Origin: Domibacillus indicus
GTDB taxonomy: Bacteria > Bacillota > Bacilli > Bacillales > Domibacillaceae
Assembly (NCBI RefSeq): GCF_000970685.1
Contig: NZ_LAJB01000007.1
Span: 248,001-312,000, forward strand
DNA length: 64,000 nt
Direction: 5' to 3'
In this document: positions 30,871 through 40,356 of the stretch, in pieces
Layout: the number at the start of each line of letters is the position of its first letter
Position numbering within the stretch: position 1 is the stretch's first letter
The notes under the pieces: generated by a model
What the model saw: only the letters and a program-made list of their open reading frames with translations
Told to the model about the DNA's origin: nothing
Databases searched by the model: none
Made by a program: the position numbers and the translations under genes

Positions 30871-31734
30871 TCAGCCGCCTGCTTTGCCTTTTACAAGGCT
30901 GTATAAAATCGTAAAAGCGGAGGTTTGTATATTCTTCCGGGCCGCCTCATTTAACAGCGCTCCTACAATTGCATCCAATTCAGTGATCCGTCCTGCTTTT
31001 ACATCACCTAACATTGACGATTCATTGGATGCTGTCCTGCGGCAGACTGCCAGAACAGACTCAGCAGCCTCTTCTTTTGAATAATATGGAAAAACAGACA
31101 CAAACTCTTCGCAAAGTGTTTTAACAGCCGCACGGTAAGCAGGGTTTTCTACAAGTTCTCCATTTTTTACGTTAAGAAGCGCAGTGAGCGGGTTGATAAC
31201 AGTGTTCGCCGCCATTTTATCGACCAGCATTTTATACGCATCCATTTCCCAGTGAAAAGAAAAGTTCACTGTTTCCAGCACGCTGCCAATCTTATCGCTT
31301 CCCCCTATTATAGAAGCCACCTTTGTTGTGTTGCGCCCATTCACTTCAATTGACCGTCCATCTACCCTGGAGATTCCATGAGTAACAGAAGCAGCATAAA
31401 CATTCGAATGAACAAGACGCTGCATTTGTTCAAAATGGCTTAAACCATTTTGAACAAATAAAAGTGACGGCGCATTGGGAAGGTTCTGCAGGACTCCGTC
31501 TAAATGATATTGTTTCACAGCTATGACGGCCAGTTCTGTTTCTGCCGGAGCAGACGAAGCTGCCTTGACCATATAAACCGCTTCACGGCCATTTTCTATA
31601 ACCCGGATCCCTTCCTTTTCAATCCGTTCCCCCTGTTCCTTTGTTCGTGTTTGGACAGTCACTTTGTGGCCGCTGCACCACTGCGAAGCAAAAAACAACC
31701 CGATTGCTCCGCCTCCAATTATATGAATATTCAT
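30871..31734 (-). CDS. panE: 2-dehydropantoate 2-reductase (ketopantoate reductase)
   Basis: NADPH-dependent reduction of ketopantoate to pantoate for coenzyme A synthesis. The 287 residues have the Rossmann loop GGGAIGLFFAS at 7-17, VIAVKQYHLD near 70, LLFVQNGLSHFEQM near 92, and the catalytic KMAANTVINPLTAL segment near 168. The conserved ESSMLGDVKAGRITELDAIVG follows near 238. coaD, another CoA gene, lies 5 kb away. Family assignment is firm; the exact substrate is inferred. Confidence 0.93.
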   Translation of the reverse strand: MNIHIIGGGAIGLFFASQWCSGHKVTVQTRTKEQGERIEKEGIRVIENGREAVYMVKAASSAPAETELAVIAVKQYHLDGVLQNLPNAPSLLFVQNGLSHFEQMQRLVHSNVYAASVTHGISRVDGRSIEVNGRNTTKVASIIGGSDKIGSVLETVNFSFHWEMDAYKMLVDKMAANTVINPLTALLNVKNGELVENPAYRAAVKTLCEEFVSVFPYYSKEEAAESVLAVCRRTASNESSMLGDVKAGRITELDAIVGALLNEAARKNIQTSAFTILYSLVKGKAGG

Positions 31735-31952
31735 ATTCTGCTCCTATGTTATAAGCCATTCTCCCGGCCTCTGCTTTTTAATTCATTTTATTATATACCA
31801 AAAACACCTGAACAGAAGTAATTCAACGAATCTTGTTTTTTATCAAAAGACCAAGGTGAGCCAGGGATCATACCTGATTCTTTATACCCTGATGTTCTTG
31901 CTTAAAGGTAAGCTGGCTTTCTTGATTCCCCTTATAAAGATTAATAAAAAAA

Positions 31953-31990
31953 CACAAAAAAAGTGAAGAGCCATGGTCTCTCCACTTTTT
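31953..31990 (-). terminator. terminator after rpmF
   Basis: GTGGAGAG/CTCTTCAC (one wobble) extended by A/T pairs forms a hairpin with eight T on the minus strand. The 220 bases between this and panE show no gene and no element I can support. Confidence 0.8.
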
Positions 31991-32008
31991 TCGAAAGATG
32001 AAAAAGTC

Positions 32009-32182
32009 TTATTTGCTAACGACTTCTTTGCCTTTATATGTTCCGCACTCTTTGCACACACGGTGCGCAAGTTTCATTTCACCGCAGTTCGGGCAAGCTA
32101 CCATACCAGGCACTTGAAGTTTGAAGTGCGTACGGCGTTTGTTTTTGCGTGTAGTAGAAGTTCTTCTAAAAGGTACTGCCAT
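32009..32182 (-). CDS. rpmF: rpmF, ribosomal protein L32
   Basis: 57-residue L32 protein of the large ribosomal subunit. It begins [19 protein letters not shown] and carries a zinc ribbon, CPNC at about 30-33 and CKEC at about 43-46, so it is the zinc-binding form. AAGGAGG lies eight bases before the ATG. It follows yceD in the usual yceD-rpmF pair and ends in a terminator. Confidence 0.97.
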   Translation of the reverse strand: MAVPFRRTSTTRKNKRRTHFKLQVPGMVACPNCGEMKLAHRVCKECGTYKGKEVVSK

Positions 32183-32244
32183 GTGATATACACCTCCTTA
32201 ACGGAATAAAAACTATATGAAGCCAGAATAGCTGTACTTCTCAA

Positions 32245-32775
32245 TTACTCATCATCGGACGAAAAGAAGTTTTGGAGCCCGGCCAGTCTCGGATCAACAG
32301 CCGGCTTTTCCTTTTCTGGAAGTTCATCTTCCTCTTCAAAAAACGCCCAATCTTTTCCAGAGTGAACAACATGCTGATCCGCTTCTTCACTGAAAATCTG
32401 CATCGGCACCTCTAAGATAATCGCCTCTTCCAAAATCGGCCGCAAGTTAATTACGTTTCCTTCTGGAAAATGGACATCTTCCTCTTCGTAAGATTCGCCT
32501 TCCTCCGGCTTTAACAAAAACCGTTCAGTGAGCGGAATCTCAAAGGCGTAAGGCACGTCTACAAGTGTCCGTGAACAAGGGACAATCATTTCACCCGTTG
32601 CTTTTACATGAAAAACAATTTGATCATGACGGATATCAGCCCGTCCCGTTACCCGGACAGGTGAAATACGGCGTATGTCATTATCGAGCGTTGTTAACTC
32701 TGTTACGTCAACTGTTTCATCAATTTCAAGCCCGCGGTCGCGGTATTTTTGCAGTTGAATTATTGACCATTTCAT
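32245..32775 (-). CDS. yceD/ylbN, DUF177 family protein
   Basis: 176-residue acidic cytoplasmic protein of the DUF177 (YceD) family, nearly always encoded before rpmF and linked to 23S rRNA accumulation in other organisms. Features are MKWSIIQLQKYRDRGLEIDETVDV at the start, the conserved CSRTLVDVPYAFEIPLTERF near 90, and a C-terminal DPRLAGLQNFF motif. A near-perfect sigma-A promoter lies upstream, divergent to tmcAL. Confidence 0.93.
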   Translation of the reverse strand: MKWSIIQLQKYRDRGLEIDETVDVTELTTLDNDIRRISPVRVTGRADIRHDQIVFHVKATGEMIVPCSRTLVDVPYAFEIPLTERFLLKPEEGESYEEEDVHFPEGNVINLRPILEEAIILEVPMQIFSEEADQHVVHSGKDWAFFEEEDELPEKEKPAVDPRLAGLQNFFSSDDE

Positions 32776-32801
32776 TTAATCACCTCAAGGCAACAAAAGT
32801 A

Positions 32802-32830
32802 ATTATAGCCCTCTCCAGGATGAATGTCAA
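32802..32830 (-). promoter_or_regulatory. consensus sigma-A promoter of yceD-rpmF
   Basis: TTGACA (32825-32830), 17 bases, TATAAT (32802-32807) on the minus strand: both hexamers and the spacing are perfect. Strong expression suits a ribosomal protein operon. Confidence 0.93.
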
Positions 32831-32921
32831 TATATTTTCTTTACAGTGAAATGTCGGTTTGACTTTTTATTCACCATCTTTAAAAATAAAAGTACATTCT
32901 CTTGAGGAAAGGACGTTTTCA

Positions 32922-34109
32922 ATGAACGCTGCTGGTATTGTCGTTGAATATAACCCATTTCATAACGGACACCTCTACCATATAAATGAAACGAAACAAT
33001 TGTCAAACGCAGAGGTGATTGTCGCTGTTATGAGCGGCTCCTTTCTGCAGCGCGGAGAACCGGCCGTTACAGATAAATGGACCCGGACTAAAATGGCCCT
33101 GCAGCATGGAGTTGATATTGTCGTTGAACTTCCTTATGCTTTTTCTACTCAAAAAGCAGAGACCTTTGCGACAGGCGCTATTCATATTCTCAATTATTTA
33201 AAATGCCAATTTTTTTGTTTTGGCAGTGAAAACGGGCAAATCGCTCCGTTTCTTCATGCTGCAGAGCGCTTAAAGCAGCAAAACAATGAGTTTTCCAGGC
33301 TTGTTCGCTCTTTTATGAAAGAAGGAGTGAGTTATCCATCCGCCCAGACAAAAGCAAGAGATTCCATTTTTCAAAAGAACCCTTTGCCGCTTGACTTATC
33401 GAAACCAAATAACATTTTGGGCCTTCATTACGTTCAGGCAAACAATGAGCTCGGCTCCCCTATGACGCCTCTGACTATCCTGAGAAAAGGGGCTGGTTTC
33501 CATGATACAGAAGCAAAAGGATCTATTGCGAGTGCAACAGCAATTCGAAAACAGTTGATTGAAAAAAGCGGTTCAATTGATCATGCAGTGCCCCCTTTAA
33601 GCGCTGCAGCACTAAAAAAACAATTTCTGCATTCATGGGAATTATATTGGCCGCTGCTGCGCTACCGCCTTTTAACCATTGAGCCCGGACAGCTCGCTTC
33701 CATTTATGAAATAGAAGAAGGAATCGAGCCGCGGCTGATAAAAGCCGCTCTTCAAAGCGATTCATTTGCTGAATTTATGCAGCGGGTAAAAACAAAACGG
33801 TATACCTGGACCCGCCTGCAGCGAATGATGACGCACATTTTAACAGACACCGATAAAGAAAGCATGGAGCAGGGTGCAAATGTTTCATTTATCCGCTTGC
33901 TTGGCATGACAGAAGCCGGCCGTGCTTATATCCGGTCAGTCAAAAAAGATATACAGGTGCCGCTGATTTCGCGTACAGCTTCCGGCAGCAGCCTTCTGTC
34001 ACTGGATTTAAAAGCGTCACGAGTTTTTGCATCCGCTCCCCGGCTGCCGGGAGAGTATGCTCACTCCCTTCTTAAGCAGGAATATTCAACGCCGCCGATC
34101 TTACTTTGA
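32922..34109 (+). CDS. tmcAL: tmcAL (ylbM), tRNA-Met cytidine acetate ligase
   Basis: Forms N4-acetylcytidine at the wobble position of elongator tRNA-Met from acetate and ATP. The 395-residue product has the nucleotidyltransferase HxGH-type motif NPFHNGHLYH near 11-20 and the MSGSFLQRGEPAVTDKWTRTKMAL segment near 38-61. I start at the ATG at 32922 (MNAAGIVVEYN), preceded by GAGGAAAGG. Its stop overlaps the stop of convergent ylbL by nine bases. Confidence 0.95.
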   Translation: MNAAGIVVEYNPFHNGHLYHINETKQLSNAEVIVAVMSGSFLQRGEPAVTDKWTRTKMALQHGVDIVVELPYAFSTQKAETFATGAIHILNYLKCQFFCFGSENGQIAPFLHAAERLKQQNNEFSRLVRSFMKEGVSYPSAQTKARDSIFQKNPLPLDLSKPNNILGLHYVQANNELGSPMTPLTILRKGAGFHDTEAKGSIASATAIRKQLIEKSGSIDHAVPPLSAAALKKQFLHSWELYWPLLRYRLLTIEPGQLASIYEIEEGIEPRLIKAALQSDSFAEFMQRVKTKRYTWTRLQRMMTHILTDTDKESMEQGANVSFIRLLGMTEAGRAYIRSVKKDIQVPLISRTASGSSLLSLDLKASRVFASAPRLPGEYAHSLLKQEYSTPPILL

Positions 34110-35138
34110 ATCAGAAATACGTTTTAAATAATCAACTGCATCTGAAAAGGTTTTAACCGGCACGACCTTCATATCTGTGCCGATATCTGCGGCTGCCTGA
34201 ACAGCCTCTTCATAATTGGTTTTGAGGCCGCCGCTTTCTGCCGGAAGCTGATCATTCGGGGCAAAAAAGAACTCTGCTCCTGCCCGGTCGGCTGCCACAA
34301 CCTTTTGCGAAATGCCGCCAATCCGGCCCACTGTTCCATCTGACGAAATAGTACCCGTCCCGGCAACCTTTAAACCAGCTGCTATATCCTCTTCTACCAG
34401 CCGGTCGTAAATTTCGAGAGTGAACATAAGACCTGCGGAGGGACCGCCAATGTCTTCTGCTTCGAGCTTTACAGCCGGATCGGTTCGCAGTGTGCGGTCA
34501 TCTGCCAGGCTGATGCCAAGGCCAGACTTGCCTCCCGCTTCAGCAAAAGCGTCGAGTTGAATGGTTTTCTTCATTTTTTCTTTATTGCGTATAAAGGCAA
34601 TAGTCACTGTTTCGCCTGGTTTTTTTGATTGTACGTAATTTGTCATTTCTTTTGACGATTTTATTTTTTGGCCGTCAATAGTCGTAATTCGATCACCTGC
34701 TTCAACGATTCCTTCAGCAGGCATTCCAGGAAATACACCAAGCACATAAATACCGTTATATTTCCATTCGTAGGATTTTCCCGCTTCATCAAATGCCACC
34801 GTAATAGCATTTTGCTGAGAGGTATCCATTAAATGAAACTGCCTCACGTTGTATTCATCATTCGATTCATGCGGATAACGTACTTCTTCTTTTGGCAGTA
34901 TTTCTTCATAATCACGCATATATGCCCATGCATATGAGTAAACGTTGGCCGGTCCCATCCGGATAGTTGTCAGCATCAGTGTACTCGTATCATTTTGGTC
35001 TCCTCCCTCTACATGCACAATCGGGTCAAGCTCATGTGCTCCGCCGGGTTTTGTTACATAATAAGGAAGCGGTATAAAAGCGGCTGCAATGATAATAAAA
35101 AGCACAGCATACAGGAGCACAGTTTGTTTATTCTTCAC
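34101..35138 (-). CDS. ylbL: ylbL, SepM-type membrane PDZ/Lon-like serine protease
   Basis: Membrane-anchored protease with an N-terminal helix (about 5-25), a PDZ domain (about 125-205: VFPGMPAEGIVEAGDRITTIDGQ) and a C-terminal Lon-type domain. The dyad is Ser in GGPSAGLMF near 240 and Lys in GGISQKVVAA near 283. Homologs cleave division regulators or secreted peptides. The GTG at 35138 follows GGAAGGA; an in-frame ATG at 35156 is an alternative start. B. subtilis ylbK is missing between it and ylbJ. Confidence 0.92.
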   Translation of the reverse strand: MKNKQTVLLYAVLFIIIAAAFIPLPYYVTKPGGAHELDPIVHVEGGDQNDTSTLMLTTIRMGPANVYSYAWAYMRDYEEILPKEEVRYPHESNDEYNVRQFHLMDTSQQNAITVAFDEAGKSYEWKYNGIYVLGVFPGMPAEGIVEAGDRITTIDGQKIKSSKEMTNYVQSKKPGETVTIAFIRNKEKMKKTIQLDAFAEAGGKSGLGISLADDRTLRTDPAVKLEAEDIGGPSAGLMFTLEIYDRLVEEDIAAGLKVAGTGTISSDGTVGRIGGISQKVVAADRAGAEFFFAPNDQLPAESGGLKTNYEEAVQAAADIGTDMKVVPVKTFSDAVDYLKRISDSK

Positions 35139-35320
35139 ATTTGTTCGTCCTTCCATGCAGAAATCTCTTTGAGACGGCGCGGCCTGTTCAGTCTTCTATT
35201 CGACATCACTTGTTTCCCCTAGTCTATTCTTGAACACCCCACATATCCTTTTGTACAGGCTCTTTTTATTTTACAAAATTTTAAGCCGCTGCGCTTTATA
35301 TTACACTCGGGAGGCTTTTT

Positions 35321-36445
35321 ATGTGGAAAAATTACGCTGCTGCTTGCCTGGTTACACTTTTCGCCGCTGCCCTTCTTTTTTCTCCTCAAACCGGCTTGCA
35401 GGCAGCAAAGTACGGAATGGATATGTGGTGGAAAACCGTTTTTCCCTCTCTTCTTCCCTTTTTTATCTTGACCGAATTAATGGCAGGTCTCGGGGTCATT
35501 GCTTTTTTTGGCTCTCTGCTGGGGGGAACTATGCAATTTTTCTTTCGCATTCCCGGGCCTGCCGGCGTTTCCTGGATGCTGTCGCTTGCTTCCGGATTTC
35601 CATCGGGCGCGAGGATGGCAGCCCGGCTTCGTGCGGAACGCTCCATTACACGAATTGAGGCCGAACGGCTGACCGCAATGGCCCACTCGTCCAATCCTTT
35701 GTTTATTTTAAGTGCTGTCGCCTCAGGATTTTTAAAAAATCCTGAAGCAGGTTTTTTGCTGGCAGCCGCTCATTATAGCGGAGCATTTTTTGTAGGACTG
35801 ACGATGCGCTTTTATGGAGGACGCCCGGAAGGACAAGCAAAAAAAGTAAAGATCGAGCCTTTAAATGCTTTTAAGGAAGCCAGAAAAAAGGATGGACGCG
35901 TGTTTGGCACAATGTTTGCCGACGCTGTTCTGTCATCTGTGCAAACACTAATGCTGGTTGGCGGGTTTATTCTCTTTTTTTCTGTTTTAACTGCTCTGTT
36001 AAACGAGTATGGCGCGGCCGCTTTTTTATTTTCATTTTTTCCTGCCCAGGAAACAAGCATGCCAATCGCCCGAGCTTTATTTGCCGGTTTTTTTGAACTA
36101 ACCTCCGGCTCCCAGCTGTCAGCTTCTCCTTCTATTGCTTCAAGTACAGGCCTTCTTTTAATTAGTGCCATTCTTGGATTCAGCGGTTTAAGTGTGCACG
36201 CACAGGTAGCTGCCATTATTAGCAGCACGGATATTCGTTACGGCCCGTTTTTTGCTGCCCGGGTCCTTCACGGCTTTTATGCAGCCGTTATAATGACCCT
36301 GCTTCTCTCACGCCCGTTTTCTTTTCCGGCAGCGAGCCTTTCTTTTGTACCGGAGCACGGCATGATATTTACGCTTTTATTTCTTGGAATGGCTTCTATC
36401 CTGCTGGCTTTTCGCTGGTCAAAAAGCCGGGAAAAAAGAATATGA
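35321..36445 (+). CDS. ylbJ: ylbJ, sporulation integral membrane protein
   Basis: 374-residue polytopic membrane protein with about nine hydrophobic segments, of the YlbJ/nucleoside-recognition (Gate) type, needed for spore cortex in B. subtilis. Conserved parts are WWKTVFPSLLPFFILTELM near 37, SLASGFPSGARMAARL near 88, HSSNPLFILSAVA near 120, and FFELTSGSQ near 257. GGGAGG lies six bases before the ATG. It is somewhat shorter than the B. subtilis protein (about 408). Its stop codon lies in the loop of a shared terminator. Confidence 0.93.
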   Translation: MWKNYAAACLVTLFAAALLFSPQTGLQAAKYGMDMWWKTVFPSLLPFFILTELMAGLGVIAFFGSLLGGTMQFFFRIPGPAGVSWMLSLASGFPSGARMAARLRAERSITRIEAERLTAMAHSSNPLFILSAVASGFLKNPEAGFLLAAAHYSGAFFVGLTMRFYGGRPEGQAKKVKIEPLNAFKEARKKDGRVFGTMFADAVLSSVQTLMLVGGFILFFSVLTALLNEYGAAAFLFSFFPAQETSMPIARALFAGFFELTSGSQLSASPSIASSTGLLLISAILGFSGLSVHAQVAAIISSTDIRYGPFFAARVLHGFYAAVIMTLLLSRPFSFPAASLSFVPEHGMIFTLLFLGMASILLAFRWSKSREKRI

Positions 36446-36463
36446 TCTTTTTTCCCGGCTTTT

Positions 36464-36464
<1 letters not shown>
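36421..36464. terminator. bidirectional terminator between ylbJ and coaD
   Basis: A perfect 19-bp inverted repeat (36421-36439 and 36446-36464; A/T-rich ends, GCCGGG core) has a six-base loop. The ylbJ stop codon TGA forms half of the loop, and coaD ends at the outer edge. Confidence 0.95.
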
Positions 36465-37527
<1,063 letters not shown>

Positions 37528-37594
37528 TTTTTAACCTGCCATTCATTTTTCTTCATTTATGGTATCATAAACAACTAAATGAAATCTACAGCGC

Positions 37595-37631
37595 CAAAAA
37601 GAAACCCTGCATCAGTTTTACAGGGTTTCTA
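37595..37631 (-). terminator. terminator after the stalk-domain gene
   Basis: AGAAACCCTG/CAGGGTTTCT, ten perfect base pairs, followed by TTTTT on the minus strand, overlaps the stop codon of the upstream gene. Confidence 0.88.
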
Positions 37632-39032
37632 TAAGCCGTAAGACTTCAAATGGACTGCTTCCTTCGTTTCCTGCACTTCTACAAGGAAAATTTTTTGAAA
37701 CCAGATTTTATCAATGTAAATGGCACCATCGATTTTTTGAAGAGCCGTTTCATATAAAGTATATGGGCGTTTATTTAAAAGAACTTGATTCCTGCTTAAA
37801 TAAAATTGGTACGTTTCAAAGTCTTTCCTCATCAGCAATTCCTGGGCGTACTCTTCTTTTACAGAAAAGCCGAGCGCTTTCGCTGCCTCTTTTAACGGGA
37901 TGTAAAGCATGCTATCTTTTTTCTTTATATGAAAAGAAGCTTCCACTTCTTCTACCATTACGGGACGGCCGTCAAAAAAAGTGAGCGCGGCTGCCGGTGA
38001 ATGAATGCTTTTGTTTTTTTCGAAATAGTCGGTTTGCTCGCCTTTTACCGATGACAGGGCTTCATCAAGTTTCTGGCTGCTGAGTTTTTGCCCTTTCAAT
38101 TGCCAGAGCTCGGCTTTCCATTTTTTTTGTTCTTCTTCTGTTAACATAGATATAATTTCTTTATTCATACCTGCTGCTTTTTCTTCCTCCGGCTGTTCAT
38201 TATATAAAGCAGCAGCAAGCAGAGATATCATCCACTGCTCTTCTTCGGGGAAAACAAAATACTGAGCCAAATAATCATTAATCATCTTTGTGCGTATCGA
38301 TCCCAGGTCGCTTTCCTTTTGAATGAATGTCAGCCCATTAAGCTGCTGCGCCCTGACACCCTGGGTAATCACAATCACTTGAGCAGCGCTTTCCTTTTCA
38401 GAAAACAGCACGGAAACCGAGTCTGCAGGTATGTCAACGGGATTTTCCGCAAAAACAGTAATACTGCCTGCCCTGCTTTGGGGCATCGGACTTTTTTGCC
38501 AGAATAAGGGCGGGTTTTCAATTTTTCCTTCAAAAGAATAAAAATCAATCATTGAGAGACTTTTAGATGCTGTTTGTGCAAGAGAAGAAATCCACTGTCC
38601 TCCTTTTTTCGTGTGATCTGTAATTTGAAGGTTTGTCTCGACAATGTCAACCCCTTCAAATGAAGCCTGCCAGTTATTTAATAAAAAAGATTGAGAAGAA
38701 AGCGAAGCCGGGATCCGGTATTGGATGTAGAAGTCTCCGCCGGCAGCAGTTATCGTACCAGACTGGCTTGCTGTTACACATTTATCTCCCCTGGAGCAGG
38801 ACAGCTTTTGCACATCAGCAGGAAGTTTCATCGTTAATGTTGTTCTTTCCGGCAGTGAATGAAGGGTTTGTTTTACGGAAAATCCATCATCCTGCACATC
38901 TATTTCAAGTGTTTGGTCTGCTGTAACTTTTTCAGAAGCGCTGGACAATTTTTCATAGCCAATCCATTGAACAGTAATTAAGCTTCCAGAAAGAACAAGC
39001 AGCACAACAGAAAATAAAAGGACTTTTTTCAC
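37629..39032 (-). CDS. signal-anchored protein with C-terminal stalk (copper amine oxidase N-like) domain, unknown function
   Basis: I do not recognise a named ortholog. The 467 residues start with a signal or anchor segment (about 4-24, VLLFSVVLLVLSGSLITVQWIG), so it is exported. Residues 40-240 look like beta-rich extracellular modules with two cysteines (CSRGDKC near 79-85). Residues 250-345 are helical and charged. The last 100 residues (LYIPLKEAAKALGFSVKEE..., QVLLNKRPY...) fit the stalk/copper-amine-oxidase-N type domain found in wall-associated proteins. It has no counterpart in the B. subtilis ylb cluster. Confidence 0.75.
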   Translation of the reverse strand: MKKVLLFSVVLLVLSGSLITVQWIGYEKLSSASEKVTADQTLEIDVQDDGFSVKQTLHSLPERTTLTMKLPADVQKLSCSRGDKCVTASQSGTITAAGGDFYIQYRIPASLSSQSFLLNNWQASFEGVDIVETNLQITDHTKKGGQWISSLAQTASKSLSMIDFYSFEGKIENPPLFWQKSPMPQSRAGSITVFAENPVDIPADSVSVLFSEKESAAQVIVITQGVRAQQLNGLTFIQKESDLGSIRTKMINDYLAQYFVFPEEEQWMISLLAAALYNEQPEEEKAAGMNKEIISMLTEEEQKKWKAELWQLKGQKLSSQKLDEALSSVKGEQTDYFEKNKSIHSPAAALTFFDGRPVMVEEVEASFHIKKKDSMLYIPLKEAAKALGFSVKEEYAQELLMRKDFETYQFYLSRNQVLLNKRPYTLYETALQKIDGAIYIDKIWFQKIFLVEVQETKEAVHLKSYGL

Positions 39033-39164
39033 AAATAATCCTCCTTAACTAGGTAATATAGCTTAAATTCATCATATCAAAAAAAAGTGAACTTGACGAT
39101 GATTTTTGTTAAAAGAAGCAGAATAAATGCGTATAATAAAAGTGGAAGAAACGGAGGGTAAAAG

Positions 39165-39542
39165 ATGATTCAACGATTTATTGAATTAGGGGAAGGGTAT
39201 TCAGATTTATATGAACTTATCAATATTGCGGAACGGTCAAATGAAAGGCTCGTTCATTTTATTGCTCTGCACGCCGGAGAAGCTACTTCGTGTGCCGTTA
39301 TTTTGCAGCCCACCGCTACAGGCGGTTTTCAGCCGATTTACATATGCCGGGAAGGGATCCCTAACCCTCGCAAAAAAGAAAGCGAGCGGTTTCGGTTGTT
39401 TCAAGAGGCTGCTGCTTTAAGCGGCCGTCCCGTTATTCAGATGGAAGTGAAATCCTCAGCTCTATTTGCGGACAAAACACTTTATTACCAGTACTTAATC
39501 GGAATTTTGCGGCTTAACAACTATCTTCCTCCCCTCTCTTAA
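39165..39542 (+). CDS. small conserved Bacillaceae protein of unknown function
   Basis: 125 residues, no signal peptide or membrane segment. It has an acidic N-terminus (MIQRFIELGEGYSDLYELINIAERS), then alternating strands and helices, and ends with a conserved-looking YYQYLIGILRLNNYLPP. GGAGGG lies seven bases before the ATG. It is divergent to the stalk-domain gene and convergent with ylbG, sharing a terminator. Short proteins of this look sit next to ylbG in other Bacillaceae as far as I recall. No function can be stated. Confidence 0.8.
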   Translation: MIQRFIELGEGYSDLYELINIAERSNERLVHFIALHAGEATSCAVILQPTATGGFQPIYICREGIPNPRKKESERFRLFQEAAALSGRPVIQMEVKSSALFADKTLYYQYLIGILRLNNYLPPLS

Positions 39543-39548
39543 GAACAA

Positions 39549-39579
39549 AAAAAAGGCTTGTCAAAAGACAAGCCTTTTC
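39549..39579. terminator. bidirectional terminator, convergent genes at 39.5 kb
   Basis: AAAGGCTTGTC (39551-39561) and GACAAGCCTTT (39566-39576) form an 11-bp stem with a four-base loop and A/T tracts on both sides. It lies between the 39.2-kb gene and ylbG. Confidence 0.93.
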
Positions 39580-39853
39580 ACACACCTATTTTATAATCAT
39601 ATTCTTTCGCTTTATCCGGCCGGGAATTTTCATAATCCACTTTTAAAAATGGCTTCTCAGACAAGTCGACTTTTTTCACAAAAGAAAAAGCAGCAATTTT
39701 CTCTGCCAAATCCGATGCTTCGGCATGATTGCAGTATAAAACTGCATACTTCATTTTTTTCGATACATAATGAACATTCCCATATTTACGCAATGACTTG
39801 GCCGGCTTCAGTGAATGAAGCCAGACAATTAATGCTTGTCGTTCCGTCAGCAT
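39578..39853 (-). CDS. ylbG: ylbG, DUF2129 family protein
   Basis: 91-residue cytoplasmic protein of the YlbG family with an alpha/beta fold: RQALIVWLHSLKPAKSLRKYGNVHYVSKKMKYAVLYC followed by KVDLSEKPFLKVDYE. The function is not established. It is downstream of ylbF, as in B. subtilis. Confidence 0.9.
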   Translation of the reverse strand: MLTERQALIVWLHSLKPAKSLRKYGNVHYVSKKMKYAVLYCNHAEASDLAEKIAAFSFVKKVDLSEKPFLKVDYENSRPDKAKEYDYKIGV

Positions 39854-39878
39854 AATTCACCCTCCGCACCTTTTATTT

Positions 39879-40319
39879 TTAAGCGGAACAGCCGCATGAA
39901 CCGCCACTGCCGCAGCTGCCGCAGCCGCTTGTAAAAACCGATCCTGCTCCCGGCACTTTCACCTGCTCGGATACCGAACGGGCAATAAGCAGACTGATAT
40001 CATCTAAAAGCTGCTGCAGCTCTGTCTCGGCCCGCCGAAAAGCCGCAACATGTTCATCCATATCCATTTCACGCTTAGCGGTACGTGTGTCCATCATAAT
40101 TTGTTTATAATCTGGATGATAACGTCCAAATCGCTGGACGTCTTCATATTTTTCTTTCAGGCGGCTAAAAGCAAAAATTTTATATTTAACGGATTCAACC
40201 GTATAAAGCTTATTGTAACAATCCTGATATCGCTTCGCTTGTTCTGATTGAAGAATCATATCGCCAAGCTCATCCGCGGCATTAGCCACATTTATGAGTT
40301 CCATCGTTGTAGCAATCAT
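39879..40319 (-). CDS. ylbF: ylbF (ricF), Y-complex component for RNA processing and development
   Basis: Part of the RicAFT (YmcA-YlbF-YaaT) complex, which stimulates RNase Y processing and affects competence, biofilm and sporulation. The 146 residues are mostly helical (DELGDMILQSEQAKRYQ, YEDVQRFGRYHPDYKQIM). They end in a cysteine-rich tail, GCGSCGSGGSCGC, fitting the Fe-S cluster ligands known for the complex. I start at the ATG at 40319 (MIATTMELIN), behind GGAGGTG; an ATG 15 bases earlier overlaps that site. Confidence 0.93.
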   Translation of the reverse strand: MIATTMELINVANAADELGDMILQSEQAKRYQDCYNKLYTVESVKYKIFAFSRLKEKYEDVQRFGRYHPDYKQIMMDTRTAKREMDMDEHVAAFRRAETELQQLLDDISLLIARSVSEQVKVPGAGSVFTSGCGSCGSGGSCGCSA

Positions 40320-40356
40320 TTCTGGCACCTCCATCGGCTTATTTTATCATACTTCG

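Noticed and set aside
31882-32070. 62-codon minus-strand frame across the rpmF 3' end
   Set aside because: Wrong frame relative to rpmF, which has the zinc ribbon and a proper ribosome site; the frame runs through the terminator.
39165-39542. Annotation of the small protein as a kinase
   Set aside because: At 125 residues it is far too short for a sugar kinase and has no nucleotide-binding motif.
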